Shown: one piece after another, positions 1 to 8,294 of the stretch
Numbering within the stretch: the first letter of the stretch is position 1
Layout of the letters: every line of letters begins with the position of its first letter
From: Streptosporangium sp. NBC_01756
GTDB taxonomy: Bacteria; Actinomycetota; Actinomycetes; Streptosporangiales; Streptosporangiaceae
NCBI RefSeq assembly: GCF_035917975.1
Contig: NZ_CP109130.1
Location: 2,356,001 to 2,420,000 of the forward strand
Length of the DNA: 64,000 bases
Direction of reading: 5' to 3'
Program-made: the position numbers and the translations under genes
Notes under the pieces: generated by a model
Told to the model about the DNA's origin: nothing
What the model saw: the letters and a program-made list of their open reading frames with translations, nothing else
The model's database searches: none

Positions 1-566
1 ACAACGCGACCTGGGCGGCCGAGCACGGCTTCGGGTACCTGGATGGTGCCATCATGACGCCGATCACGACCATCGGAACATCGGCCGGGGTATTTCTGCA
101 CAGCGGTCCTGAGGAGCTTTACCGCGAGCACCGACCGACGCTGGACGCCCTGGGAGGCACCCACACCCACCTCGGCGAGGACATCGGCAGGGCGGCTGCA
201 TACGACATTGCCTTGCTCGACATCTTCTGGACCGCGATGGCGGGCTACGCACACGCGCTGGCGGTGGCCAGGGCCGAGGGGGTCACCGCGCGGGAACTGG
301 CACCGTTCGCCAAGGGAATCGGCACGATCCTTCCGCCGATCTTCGAGCAGGCTGTGGAGGACGTGGACAGCGGTAGGTTCTCCGGCGAAGGCAACCCGAT
401 CACCTCGGCGGTGTCGTCCATGGCCCATATCGTCCACACCTCCGAGGCCCATGGCATCGACGCGGGCGTGATGCGTGCGGCCGAAGGCCTGGCGCGCCGT
501 GCCATCGGACGGGGCCACGGCACCGACGGGTTCCTCCGGATCACCGAGATCCTCAACCCTCGCTGA
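1..566 (+). CDS. Imine reductase / 6PGDH-like NAD(P)-dependent oxidoreductase, 3' part
   Basis: The gene is cut by the left edge. The open frame starts at base 3 and reads N-A-T-W-A-A-E-H-G-F-G-Y-L-D-G-A-I-M-T-P before the first ATG at 54, so that ATG is internal. The YLDGAIMTP stretch, the helical all-alpha C-terminal part and the length after it fit the beta-hydroxyacid dehydrogenase / imine reductase family, which reduces C=N or C=O bonds with NADPH. The N-terminal Rossmann domain lies outside the window, so cofactor and substrate cannot be read. The gene ends in TGA at 564-566, with no clear terminator behind it. Other NAD-binding 6PGDH-type oxidoreductases remain possible. It does not look linked to the PKS genes 40 kb away. 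Confidence 0.75.
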   Translation, partial: NATWAAEHGFGYLDGAIMTPITTIGTSAGVFLHSGPEELYREHRPTLDALGGTHTHLGEDIGRAAAYDIALLDIFWTAMAGYAHALAVARAEGVTARELAPFAKGIGTILPPIFEQAVEDVDSGRFSGEGNPITSAVSSMAHIVHTSEAHGIDAGVMRAAEGLARRAIGRGHGTDGFLRITEILNPR

Positions 567-925
567 GGTGATCGATAGTTGGCGCCTTGGAACCGTCAGA
601 TGGGCGCCACTGAGAGACGTTTGATCTCAGTTTGAGTTCGTTCATCGAGAAGTAATCGCGCCACCACTGATCGTGTGTTGTGTTCGGTTGGTGACTGTGC
701 GCGCAACACCTGCGGTGCCATCGGATCGGTGCGGGCTAGAGGAGTTGTTTCTGCCATGTGAGATCGGCGCCGAGCCGAGGGAAGGGCTTGCGCTGGGTCC
801 AGCTTGGCCACGGCGGTGGACAGCGACGTGGCGTACGCGGGGAGACGAGGTCGTGTGCGCCGCCCGCCATCTGGGGTCGGTGCAGGCGGCGGGGTGTGAG
901 CCGGTGCGCCGGTTTTCTGGCGTGA
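567..925. other. Intergenic stretch, no gene recognised
   Basis: No reading frame here shows actinomycete third-position GC bias together with a start and a ribosome binding site. It separates the oxidoreductase from the decayed ORF that follows. I see no strong hairpin. Confidence 0.4.
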
Positions 926-1528
926 GGTTCCCCCCGTACGACAGCCACCGAGGAGATCCCTCCGCTCCCAGCCCAGAACTGGTTCGAGGCCCACTTCGCC
1001 GACTTCACCCAGCGCATGATCAACACCAATAACTGGACCATACGCCACCTGCGCAGGGCAGCCTCCCTCAAACTCGTCGAAATGACCGCGGGCACCCCAT
1101 GTGCACATAGCGCCGACGCCCTGGGCATGCCCCGGGGAAGCGCATCACGAACGATGTGGGTTCTCAAGGAACAGATCCCTAACGAGGAAATATGGCGCGA
1201 GTTCGAAACCGCCGTCGAACAGATCGCCTGCATCCTCGACAGCGACCCGAACCGCATCAACTACGCCGACCGGCGTCGCGCCATGGCCACCTGGGAGATG
1301 CCCCAGGCCGCCTGGACGCGACTCTGCACCGGCATCCCCAAGATGGCCCGAATGGCTACTCAAAACCCCTTGATCGGCACCGCACTTGTGTGGTCCGAAG
1401 TCACCCAAGCCGAGCATCTGCAGTGCCCGCCCCTGAAAGCCCTACGCCAAACCGATGGTCCACAGGCCCGCGGAGTCGGCGATCGAGTTGCCCAGTTTCT
1501 CACCCCCGGACGCCAGATGGCAGGATAG
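926..1528 (+). pseudogene. Decayed ORF, possible C-terminal remnant of a TniQ-like protein
   Basis: Protein-like sequence begins well before the first in-frame ATG at 1016: the frame opens after a TGA at 923 and reads EIPPLPAQNWFEAHFADFT directly into that ATG, with no start codon or ribosome binding site upstream. I read this as a 5'-truncated gene. The order 'HFADFT ... LRRAASLKLVEMTAG ... ADALGMP' recalls the C-terminal part of actinobacterial TniQ-like, transposition-associated proteins. That likeness is from memory and is weak. The frame ends in TAG at 1526-1528. It may be the scar of an old insertion. Alternatively it is an unrelated hypothetical protein. Confidence 0.35.
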
Positions 1529-2064
1529 CTCGCCCTCCGTCACAGTTTGAACCAGTACGCCGCCGACCTCGCGGCACGATGCGACAGCGGCACGAGGCCA
1601 CTATCACCAACCTGAGTTTCCCCAGAACAATCGGCCAACGCCACCAGAGCCGATCATGGTGACATTGCACAGGCCGACCCAACCTACATCCGCCATTTGT
1701 CGTTCACAACCGCCAACTACCGATCACAGGCACACCCGTCCGGGCACTCGATGATCTCTTCATGGATACCGCCGAGGGCGGACGGGGAGCGTGCCGGCGG
1801 CGAGATGAGCGGGACGGCCGCCTCCGCACTTCGCCGGAACACTCCAGAAAAAGAACCGGAACCGATGGGCCGCGCCGTAAACGGATGGCCGTTTCCCCAT
1901 GTGAGGACGGGATTTTCAGAACGGCTCCGGAAGGTGACGGAGAAAATCTTCATCGCGTCCCCGTCTTTTGTCAAATGTCTTTACATGACCAGATTTCATT
2001 ACTTACCGTGTCAAATCTCCGGGCTTTCCGATCACCGGAAGGCTTCCCCCCTGGAGGAGGATCC
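1529..2064. other. Intergenic region upstream of the amidase gene
   Basis: No gene is supported. The last 120 bases are noticeably AT-richer (around 1940-2030), with two GTCAAAT boxes near 1970 and 2010, which suggests the promoter region of the secreted amidase. The exact -35/-10 hexamers cannot be assigned with confidence. The ribosome binding site GGAGGAGG ends four bases before the ATG at 2065. Confidence 0.4.
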
Positions 2065-3594
2065 ATGGTTTCTGTCCAGGTACGCCGGTCGTACCGCCTC
2101 GCGGTGGCGTTCGCCGGCCTGCTCGCCGTCATGCTGGGCACGCTCAGCCCGCCGGCCAGCGCCGCTCCCTCGGACCCCCTGACCGACGCCTTCACCCATG
2201 CGGCCGCGACCTACGACGTGCCCCGTGACCTGCTGGTCGCGGTCGGCTACGCCGAGACCCATCTCGACGGGCACCGGGGCGAGCCGAGCGCCAGCGGCGG
2301 CTACGGGGTGATGCACCTGGTCAGCAACCCGACCGTGCACGCCCTGGAACAGGCCGCGAAACTGACCGCCCAGCCGGTGGAGACGCTCAAGAGCGACGAC
2401 GCGGCCAACGTCGCCGGCGGCGCCGCGGTGCTGCGCGCCCACGCCGATGAGCTCGGACTGGACGCGACCGCCCGCAAGGACACCGGGAAGTGGTACGCGG
2501 CGGTGGCCGAATACGGCAACGCCTCCTCCCCCGAGGTGGCCCGGCTGTACGCCGACACCGTCTACGACCTGCTCGCCAAGGGCGTCACGGCGGCCACCCC
2601 GAACGGCACCGTGACCGTGCAGGCGCAGGCCGTGACACCCGAGCGCGGCACCTACGCCCAGGCCCCCGACCTGAACGCCCCCCGCCTGGCGGCGGCCGTG
2701 GACTATCCGGGCGCCCACTGGGTGGCCGCCAGTTCCAGCAACTACACCGTCTCCAACCGGCCGGCCAGCAACGCGATCGACCGCATCGTCATCCACGTGA
2801 CCCAGGGCTCCTACGCCGGCACGATCTCCTGGTTCCAGAACCCCGCCGCCCAGGTCTCGGCGCACTACGTCGTCCGCTCCTCCGACGGTGACATCACCCA
2901 GATGGTCCGCGAGAAGGACCGGGCCTGGCACGCCCGCGACTGGAACAGCCGCTCCGTCGGCATCGAGCACGAAGGCTACGTCGACAACGCCTCCTGGTTC
3001 ACCGACGCGATGTACCGCGCCTCGGCCGCGCTGACCCGCAACATCGCCGACCGCTACAACATCCCCAAGGACCGCACCCACATCGTCGGGCACGTCGAGG
3101 TGCCGGGCAACGACCACACCGACCCGGGCCCGCACTGGAACTGGACCACGTACATGCAGTACGTCACCGGTGGCACTCCCCCCACCTGGTCCACCATCGT
3201 CGACAACGGCACGGCGGGGAAGTTCACCGCCAGCGCCAACTGGGGCACCTCGACCTACTCCACCCAGCGCTACGGCGCCGACTACCGGTTCGCCGACCCG
3301 GTGAGCCTCAGTGACACCTCCTGGTACCGGGCCACCATCCCCAGCGCGGGCTCCTACCGCGTCGAGGCCTGGTATCCGGCTCTCTCCGGTTACAACAGCG
3401 CCGCGCCGTACATCGTCGCCACCTCCGCGGGCAACACGACGGTCTACGTCGACCAGCGCACCGGCGGCGGGTCCTGGCGCAGCCTCGGCACCTTCACACT
3501 GAACGCCGGGGACCAGAACGTCGTCGGCGTGAGCCGGTGGACGTCCGGCACGGGGCTCGTCATCGCCGACGCGGTCCGGATCACCCGCCTCTGA
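2065..3594 (+). CDS. Secreted N-acetylmuramoyl-L-alanine amidase with golvesin-like C-terminal domain
   Basis: The predicted 509-aa exported enzyme cleaves the amide bond between N-acetylmuramic acid and L-alanine in peptidoglycan. The start at 2065 is chosen for its GGAGGAGG box and because it begins a normal signal peptide (Arg-rich n-region, LAVAFAGLLAVMLGTL core, ASA-AP cleavage near residue 34). Residues 35-200 resemble a lysozyme-like/transglycosylase-fold module. Residues 230-370 form an Amidase_2/PGRP domain with the expected zinc ligands: His in IVIHVTQ, His in RTHIVGHVEVPGN, and the DHTDPGPHW motif. The last 135 residues match a golvesin/CBM-like beta domain (WYPALSGYN, WRSLGTFTL). 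Two perfect hairpins follow. The role is inferred as cell-wall turnover or attack on other bacteria. The longer frame reaching back to 1762 would hide the signal peptide and is rejected. Confidence 0.88.
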   Translation: MVSVQVRRSYRLAVAFAGLLAVMLGTLSPPASAAPSDPLTDAFTHAAATYDVPRDLLVAVGYAETHLDGHRGEPSASGGYGVMHLVSNPTVHALEQAAKLTAQPVETLKSDDAANVAGGAAVLRAHADELGLDATARKDTGKWYAAVAEYGNASSPEVARLYADTVYDLLAKGVTAATPNGTVTVQAQAVTPERGTYAQAPDLNAPRLAAAVDYPGAHWVAASSSNYTVSNRPASNAIDRIVIHVTQGSYAGTISWFQNPAAQVSAHYVVRSSDGDITQMVREKDRAWHARDWNSRSVGIEHEGYVDNASWFTDAMYRASAALTRNIADRYNIPKDRTHIVGHVEVPGNDHTDPGPHWNWTTYMQYVTGGTPPTWSTIVDNGTAGKFTASANWGTSTYSTQRYGADYRFADPVSLSDTSWYRATIPSAGSYRVEAWYPALSGYNSAAPYIVATSAGNTTVYVDQRTGGGSWRSLGTFTLNAGDQNVVGVSRWTSGTGLVIADAVRITRL

Positions 3595-3600
3595 CGGCAC

Positions 3601-3678
3601 GTCGGCACCCCCGGCGAGGGTTCGCCGGGGGTGCCGACGGCCGCCGGTCCGGTACGGCACGCCGTACCGGACCGGCGG
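3601..3678. terminator. Two back-to-back perfect hairpins between convergent genes
   Basis: The first is a 17-bp perfect inverted repeat (3601-3617 with 3622-3638, 4-base loop). It is followed by an 18-bp perfect one (3641-3658 with 3661-3678, 2-base loop). There is no long T-tract, as is common in high-GC actinomycetes. They lie between the stops of two convergent genes, so they probably terminate transcription from both sides. Confidence 0.75.
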
Positions 3679-3708
3679 TGGGCGGTGGGCCTCAGCGGCC
3701 CCCGACCC

Positions 3709-4800
3709 TCAGAAGGCCGAGGTGTAGGTGCTCAGGGAGGGCTGGTCCACGCGGGTGCCGCCGTTGTAGCAGACGACGTTGCGGACGATCGCGACGTTGC
3801 CGGAGGTGTTCCAGAGGGTCACCAGGTTGCAGAACTCGGGGCCGGTCCCGTAGGCGGTCACCTGGACGTGGTCCTGCAGGACGCCGACCTTCGGGAAGGT
3901 CACCAGGCGCTGGCCGAGCCCGGCGGTCTGCACCGTGTTGGTCCCGCCCTGGGAGTTGTAGTTGACCTGCGGCGGCACCGGCGCGTAGGGGCCCGGGTTG
4001 GCCGGGGTGTTGTCGAAGGTGTAGGCGAAGTTCTTCGGCGGGACCGCCGCCCCCGTGATGGCCCGCTCACGCTGGTAGGTCAGCGTCCAGCCGGTGGCGA
4101 GCGGGACGTTCGTCGCGTTGTGGCAGCGCACCTGGACCGTCTGCGCACCGAGCGCCGAACTCCATCCGCCGACCTTGCAGCGGGCGGGCTGGTTCGAGTT
4201 GACCGCGGTCACCTGGACGTTCCCGGCGAGTCCCGACGAACCGAGCCCCGGCAGAGTGACATTCCAGACCCCCGCCACCACGGGGAGGACACTGTTGGCC
4301 GGTCCGGCCGAGTTGAACTGGGTGACGATCGAAGAGCCGTTGTGGTGGACGTAACCGAAAGCCTGCGGTGCGGGCAGGATGCCCGTGCTCTGCTCGAAGA
4401 CGATGCTGTACGGGGTGAACACCGGTCCCCCGCCGTACTTGTAGCACTGCACCACCGCGACCAGGTCGGCTCCCACCGGGCCCCACTTCTGCGCCTGGCA
4501 CCAGTAGGCGGTCTGGGCGATGGCCGTGACGTGCACGACGCCGCCGTCGATCGCGAGCTGGGGGAACGTCACATAGGTCTGACCCACCCCACCCGGAGCG
4601 ACCGAGACGTTGAATCCGGGCGCCCAGCTCCCCGCCTGGTGGGCGGGGTCGGGGATGCCCGAGGTGAGGTTGACGTGGGCGAACCCCCACCGGTTCGGGA
4701 CGGAGGCCTGCGCGCCGGTGGCCACGGCGATGAGCCCTGCGGCGAGCACGCTCAGCACACAGAGGATTCGGATGATCGCTTTTCGTAACCGGTGCACGTC
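3709..4800 (-). CDS. Secreted protein of unknown function with repeated domains
   Basis: I do not recognise the family. The GTG at 4800 gives 363 aa and a clean signal peptide (HRLRK, then IIRILCVLSVLAAGLIAVATG, cleavage at AQA-SV). A GGAACGAGG box lies 6 bases upstream. ATG starts at 4824 or 4890 are possible but add a charged leader. The mature part shows at least two related segments, each with 'VTFP.....D.VxVTAxxx...C' (near residues 70-95 and 300-330) and paired cysteines, so a tandem beta-sandwich protein with disulphides is likely. It is rich in N, G, T and V with few charges. It is convergent with the amidase. An extracellular or surface role is inferred only from the signal peptide. 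Confidence 0.65.
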   Translation of the reverse strand, partial: DVHRLRKAIIRILCVLSVLAAGLIAVATGAQASVPNRWGFAHVNLTSGIPDPAHQAGSWAPGFNVSVAPGGVGQTYVTFPQLAIDGGVVHVTAIAQTAYWCQAQKWGPVGADLVAVVQCYKYGGGPVFTPYSIVFEQSTGILPAPQAFGYVHHNGSSIVTQFNSAGPANSVLPVVAGVWNVTLPGLGSSGLAGNVQVTAVNSNQPARCKVGGWSSALGAQTVQVRCHNATNVPLATGWTLTYQRERAITGAAVPPKNFAYTFDNTPANPGPYAPVPPQVNYNSQGGTNTVQTAGLGQRLVTFPKVGVLQDHVQVTAYGTGPEFCNLVTLWNTSGNVAIVRNVVCYNGGTRVDQPSLSTYTSAF

Positions 4801-5104
4801 GGCCTCGTTCCACTCGGGGGGCATGAAGAACCGGACACGCCCGCGACACCGTACGGCATGCGGGTCGCGGCGCTGGAATGCCTGGTTCACAACTGGTTCT
4901 GAGCTCTTGATAGCTCGCCCGCCACCCCTTGAGAAGACCCAACCTTTCTTACGGCCATGACCGAACCGGGTCCCGGGAAGTCAATATTCGGCCCGCATCG
5001 GCACCATGGACCGCACAATCCGTTGAAACCCCTTCGGGGTCTCCGCCCCGTGGCCACCCGCCGTCGAACGGCAGGCCGAGGCCCCCGCGAAGACGGGAAG
5101 ATAA

Positions 5105-5300
5105 CCGCCCGCAGGCCGTGCCCGCTGAACTTGGCCACCCACTCGTCGTAGGTGGGCAGCAGCTCCCCGTCGCCGTCCAGGGCGCTGTAGACGGGGGTGT
5201 ACCCCGCCCCCGAGCCGAACAGGCGCGCCCCCAGCTCGATGCCCCGGGTGGTCGGCACCCCCCGGAAGGGAATTTTGGCGAGGGCGTTCAGGCGTTCAGA
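5105..5300 (-). pseudogene. Short protein-like fragment without a clear start
   Basis: On the minus strand one frame reads smoothly as protein: ERLNALAKIPFRGVPTTRG, then GARLFGSGAGYTPVYSALDG, then LLPTYDEWVAKFSGHGLRAV, after which the frame turns Arg/Pro-rich and non-protein-like. There is no start codon with a ribosome binding site at the front. It looks like a piece of a decayed or deleted gene. I cannot name the family. Confidence 0.25.
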
Positions 5301-5426
5301 CTGTGAAGATCAGCGAAAAGTACTGCGATGAGAGCTTTATGGTCAACTGTTCCGAAAGCTCTAAATCATCGTTGGTACAGGGTTAACACGCGGCTGATTA
5401 GGTGCGGGCGGCACCATCTCCAGCCC

Positions 5427-5804
5427 TCATCCGGAGGCTTGGGAGCCTCCGCGGGAGGCGTGTTCCAGCGAGCCGAGCACGTCGGCGTCGATGGAGAAGA
5501 AGGTGTAGAGATCGGTCATCCGCAACAGCCGCTCGAAGTGGCCCCGGACGCCCGCCAGCCGGAGCCATCCGCCCGCCTCGAAGACCGTGGTCATTCCACT
5601 GAGAAACGTCCGCAGGCCGTTGGAGTCACAGAAGGTCATCTCCCCCACGTCGAGCACGATCTGGACGTGCCCGTCGTCGACCAGTCCGCGGATGCTCTCC
5701 CTGAGGAATGGGCTGGAGTTACGGTCGATATCGCCCATGACAGTGATGACGGCGCACCCTGCCTCCTCATGATGGGTGACGCGAATGACCAGGTCTCTAC
5801 TCAT
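5427..5804 (-). CDS. STAS-domain anti-sigma factor antagonist
   Basis: This is a 125-aa single-domain protein of the SpoIIAA/RsbV type, which binds an anti-sigma kinase and releases a sigma factor when unphosphorylated. The ATG at 5804 is preferred because GGGAGA lies 9 bases upstream; an ATG eight codons earlier (5828) lacks this. The order 'VITVMGDIDRNSSPFLRESI ... IVLDVGEMTFCDSNGLRTFL' is the classic STAS fold, with the phosphorylatable Ser in CDSNGL (about residue 62). No anti-sigma kinase or sigma gene is adjacent, so it is probably an orphan that acts in a partner-switching network elsewhere. The 5'-side spacer (5805-5911) separates it from the permease. Confidence 0.85.
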   Translation of the reverse strand: MSRDLVIRVTHHEEAGCAVITVMGDIDRNSSPFLRESIRGLVDDGHVQIVLDVGEMTFCDSNGLRTFLSGMTTVFEAGGWLRLAGVRGHFERLLRMTDLYTFFSIDADVLGSLEHASRGGSQASG

Positions 5805-5911
5805 CGCTTGACATCTCCCATGCGGCAACGGCCCGGCCGTCGTCTGGACTGATCAAGGTATACCCGCCGAGCCTGGCAGGTTCGGCGACGGTCAGGAGAC
5901 ATGTGCGTAAC

Positions 5912-5979
5912 GGCCGCGCGTCGTGAGCCGTGCCGCCGGACCCGCCCGGGTCAGGCGGCACGGCTCATGACGCGCGGCC
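5912..5979 (-). terminator. Long hairpin plus 16-bp direct repeat after the permease gene
   Basis: Bases 5912-5937 pair with 5954-5979 (26 bp, one mismatch). The 16-base loop GGACCCGCCCGGGTCA is repeated exactly at 5980-5995, where it overlaps the permease stop codon. It is a likely terminator of the permease transcript. The copy of the loop at the gene end points to a local duplication. Confidence 0.65.
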
Positions 5980-5992
5980 GGACCCGCCCGGG

Positions 5993-7912
5993 TCAGCCGA
6001 CGTGGACCAGGGGGCGGCGTTCCGCGACGGGCTCGGCCTGACGGAGGACCTCCCGGGTGAGCGGGGGGACGTCTCCGCCGCCGAAGACCAGGTAGCGCAG
6101 GAGCGCCCCGATGGGGTTGCCCTCGGCCCAGTGGAAGTAGACGTTCGGCAGCTTCCCCGTCTCGTCGCGCAACTGGAGGAGGATGGCTGCGATCGCGTTG
6201 GGGATGGTGGCGCTCTCCACCCGCAGGATGCGGAAGCCGTACCGCTCCTCGCCGATCACCCGGAGTTCCGAGGTGAACTCGGACGCGTCGGGGACCGTCA
6301 CCTCCAGGAAGATCAGCCCCTCGGCGCGCCGGAGCCGGTGGCGCTCCCAGCCCTCCCGCGCCTTGTCGACGTACTCCCTGCAGTCGCGCACGTTCGGCTC
6401 GTTGGCGATCAGGTGGATCTCGGCGGCCTCGTTGATGTATCGGCGCGCCTCGTCGTTCATGGTGATCCGTGTGACCCGCAGCTCGGTCGAGCGGGTGGCC
6501 CGGGAGACCAGCGAGGTGACGACGATCGCCAGGACGAAGAAGAGCGCGATCACCAGGCCGTCGGGGCGCTCGATGATGTTGGCCACCGTCGCGTAGGCGA
6601 AGATCAGCGTGATGATCCCGAACGGCACGGCGACCTTGGTCCGGCCGTGCTTCAGCGCGGACAGCGTGACGGCGACCGCGGCCGACAGGATGAGGGCCAG
6701 CACGCCGGTGGCGTAGGCGCCGCCCTGCGACTCGACGTCCGCGCCGAAGAAGAGGGTGATCGCGAAGGAGACGAGCGTGAAGACCAGCACCATCGGCCGG
6801 GCGGCACGTGACCAGTCGGGGGCCATGCCGTACCGGGGCAGGTAGCGCGGCACGATGTTGAGCAGGCCGGCCAGCGCGGAGGCTCCGGCGAACCACAGGA
6901 TGGCGATCGTGCTGACGTCGTAGACGGTGCCGAACCAGTCGCCGAGGTAGCCGTGGGCCAGGTAGGCCAGGGCGCGCCCGTTGGCCTTTCCGCCCTCCTG
7001 GAACTCCTGCGCCGGGATCAGCAGGGTGGTGGCGAAGCTGGAGGTGATCAGGAAGACGCTCATGATGAGCGCGGCCGTGGTCAGCAGCTTCTTCGCGCCC
7101 TTGATCCGCTCCGACAGCTCACCTCTGACCAGCGGCATCACCGCCACGCCGGTCTCGAACCCGGACAGGCCCAGGGCGAGCTTGGGCATCACGTACAGGG
7201 AGACGGCGACCATCGCGATCGGGCTGGAGTGCTCGGCGGTGAGCGCCGTCCGCCAGTCGGTGATCAGCTCGGGATCGGCGGCGACCCGCTGGACGGCCAC
7301 GGCCAGCACGACCACGTTGAGGAGCAGGTAGACCACGACCAGCACGACCGCGATGGAGATCGCCTCGCTGAACCCGATGAGGAACACCCCGCCGAGCAGG
7401 GCGATCAGCACCAGGGTGACCGGCACCTGCCAGCTCTGCCAGGCGGCGGGGACGAACGGGTTGTGCAGGATGTGGGCGGTGGCGTCGGCGGCCGACAGGG
7501 TGATCGTCACGATGAAGGCGGTGGCGACGAACCCGAGCAGGAACAGCACCAGCAGTTTGCCGCGCCAGCCGGGCAGCAGGCTCTCCAGCATCGACAGCGA
7601 GCCCAGGCCGTTGGGGCTCTCCCTGGCGACCGCGCGATAGGTGGGCAGCGCGCCGAACATCGTCAGGGCGACGAGCAGCAGGGTGGCGACGGGACTGAGG
7701 GTCCCGGCCGCGAGGGCGGCGATGCCGGGCTGGTAACCCAGGGTGGAGAAGTAGTCGACGCCGGTGAGGCACATGACCTGCCACCAGGCGTGCTGCCGGT
7801 GCGGTGTCTCCTCCTGGTGCGGTCCCGGCGTTTTGAGGTCCGGCCGGTGCAGGCCGTCCAGTAACCATTTTCGGATTCCGGACCCGGTATCCGACGAGGT
7901 CGACGTGGTCAA
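5993..7912 (-). CDS. APC-superfamily amino-acid/cation permease
   Basis: This 639-aa membrane transporter has about 12 hydrophobic segments between residues 45 and 465 (for example [18 protein letters not shown] and [20 protein letters not shown]), followed by a ~170-aa soluble C-terminal tail. The family imports amino acids or K+ by ion coupling; the substrate cannot be read. The start is a TTG at 7912 with AGGGGAG about 7 bases upstream; no better in-frame start precedes the first membrane segment. Codon 17 (7862-7864) is a TTA leucine codon, so translation may depend on the bldA-type tRNA in a streptomycete-like host. A long hairpin follows the stop. It looks monocistronic. Confidence 0.8.
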   Translation of the reverse strand: MTTSTSSDTGSGIRKWLLDGLHRPDLKTPGPHQEETPHRQHAWWQVMCLTGVDYFSTLGYQPGIAALAAGTLSPVATLLLVALTMFGALPTYRAVARESPNGLGSLSMLESLLPGWRGKLLVLFLLGFVATAFIVTITLSAADATAHILHNPFVPAAWQSWQVPVTLVLIALLGGVFLIGFSEAISIAVVLVVVYLLLNVVVLAVAVQRVAADPELITDWRTALTAEHSSPIAMVAVSLYVMPKLALGLSGFETGVAVMPLVRGELSERIKGAKKLLTTAALIMSVFLITSSFATTLLIPAQEFQEGGKANGRALAYLAHGYLGDWFGTVYDVSTIAILWFAGASALAGLLNIVPRYLPRYGMAPDWSRAARPMVLVFTLVSFAITLFFGADVESQGGAYATGVLALILSAAVAVTLSALKHGRTKVAVPFGIITLIFAYATVANIIERPDGLVIALFFVLAIVVTSLVSRATRSTELRVTRITMNDEARRYINEAAEIHLIANEPNVRDCREYVDKAREGWERHRLRRAEGLIFLEVTVPDASEFTSELRVIGEERYGFRILRVESATIPNAIAAILLQLRDETGKLPNVYFHWAEGNPIGALLRYLVFGGGDVPPLTREVLRQAEPVAERRPLVHVG

Positions 7913-8060
7913 CCTGGGCTCCCCTGCGTTTGAAAAACGTCAATAGCCGTCAAGAACAGAGGAACACTACCCAAGCCGGTTCAGGGGCCCCTTACCAGCC
8001 GCCTCCTTTCTCGTGTTCACGGCTGCGACCTGGGAGAACCCTTCGCGTACCAGCATGGGG

Positions 8061-8093
8061 AGGGTGGCCGGGATCGTCGCTCCCGGCCACCCT
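8061..8093 (-). terminator. 13-bp perfect hairpin downstream of the glucanase gene
   Basis: AGGGTGGCCGGGA (8061-8073) pairs perfectly with 8081-8093 across a 7-base loop. It lies 180 bases after the glucanase stop and before the permease promoter, so it is a likely terminator for the minus-strand glucanase transcript. No T-tract is present. Confidence 0.55.
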
Positions 8094-8204
8094 GTCTGTT
8101 GACCTGTCCGGTACGGCATGGCCCCCGGCCGGTCACGCGCGGTCCGGCCGGCGGTGCCGGCCTGCACGCCCGTCTCCTACCCGGTCGCCTCGCGAGCCGG
8201 CCGA

Positions 8205-8294
8205 CCCGGTGGCTCAGCCGAACGGCAGCCGCACCCCGGTAGCTCAGCCGAACGACGGCCGCACCCCGGTGACTCAGCCGAACGGCAGCCGCAC
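8205..8294 (-). repeat. Three tandem 30-bp copies of the 3' end of the glucanase gene
   Basis: Units 8205-8234, 8235-8264 and 8265-8294 are near-identical 30-mers. In the minus-strand sense each reads GTGCGG..., then TTCGGCTGA, then ..ACCGGG, which is the last codons plus stop of the glucanase and a 12-base tail. Only the copy at 8265-8294 is in the gene; the other two are duplicates after the stop codon. Differences between copies are 1-3 bases, so the expansion is fairly recent. Confidence 0.85.

Noticed and set aside
1762-2064. N-terminal extension of the amidase to an ATG at 1762
   Set aside because: It would bury the signal peptide under about 100 non-protein-like residues, and the ATG at 2065 has a near-perfect ribosome binding site.
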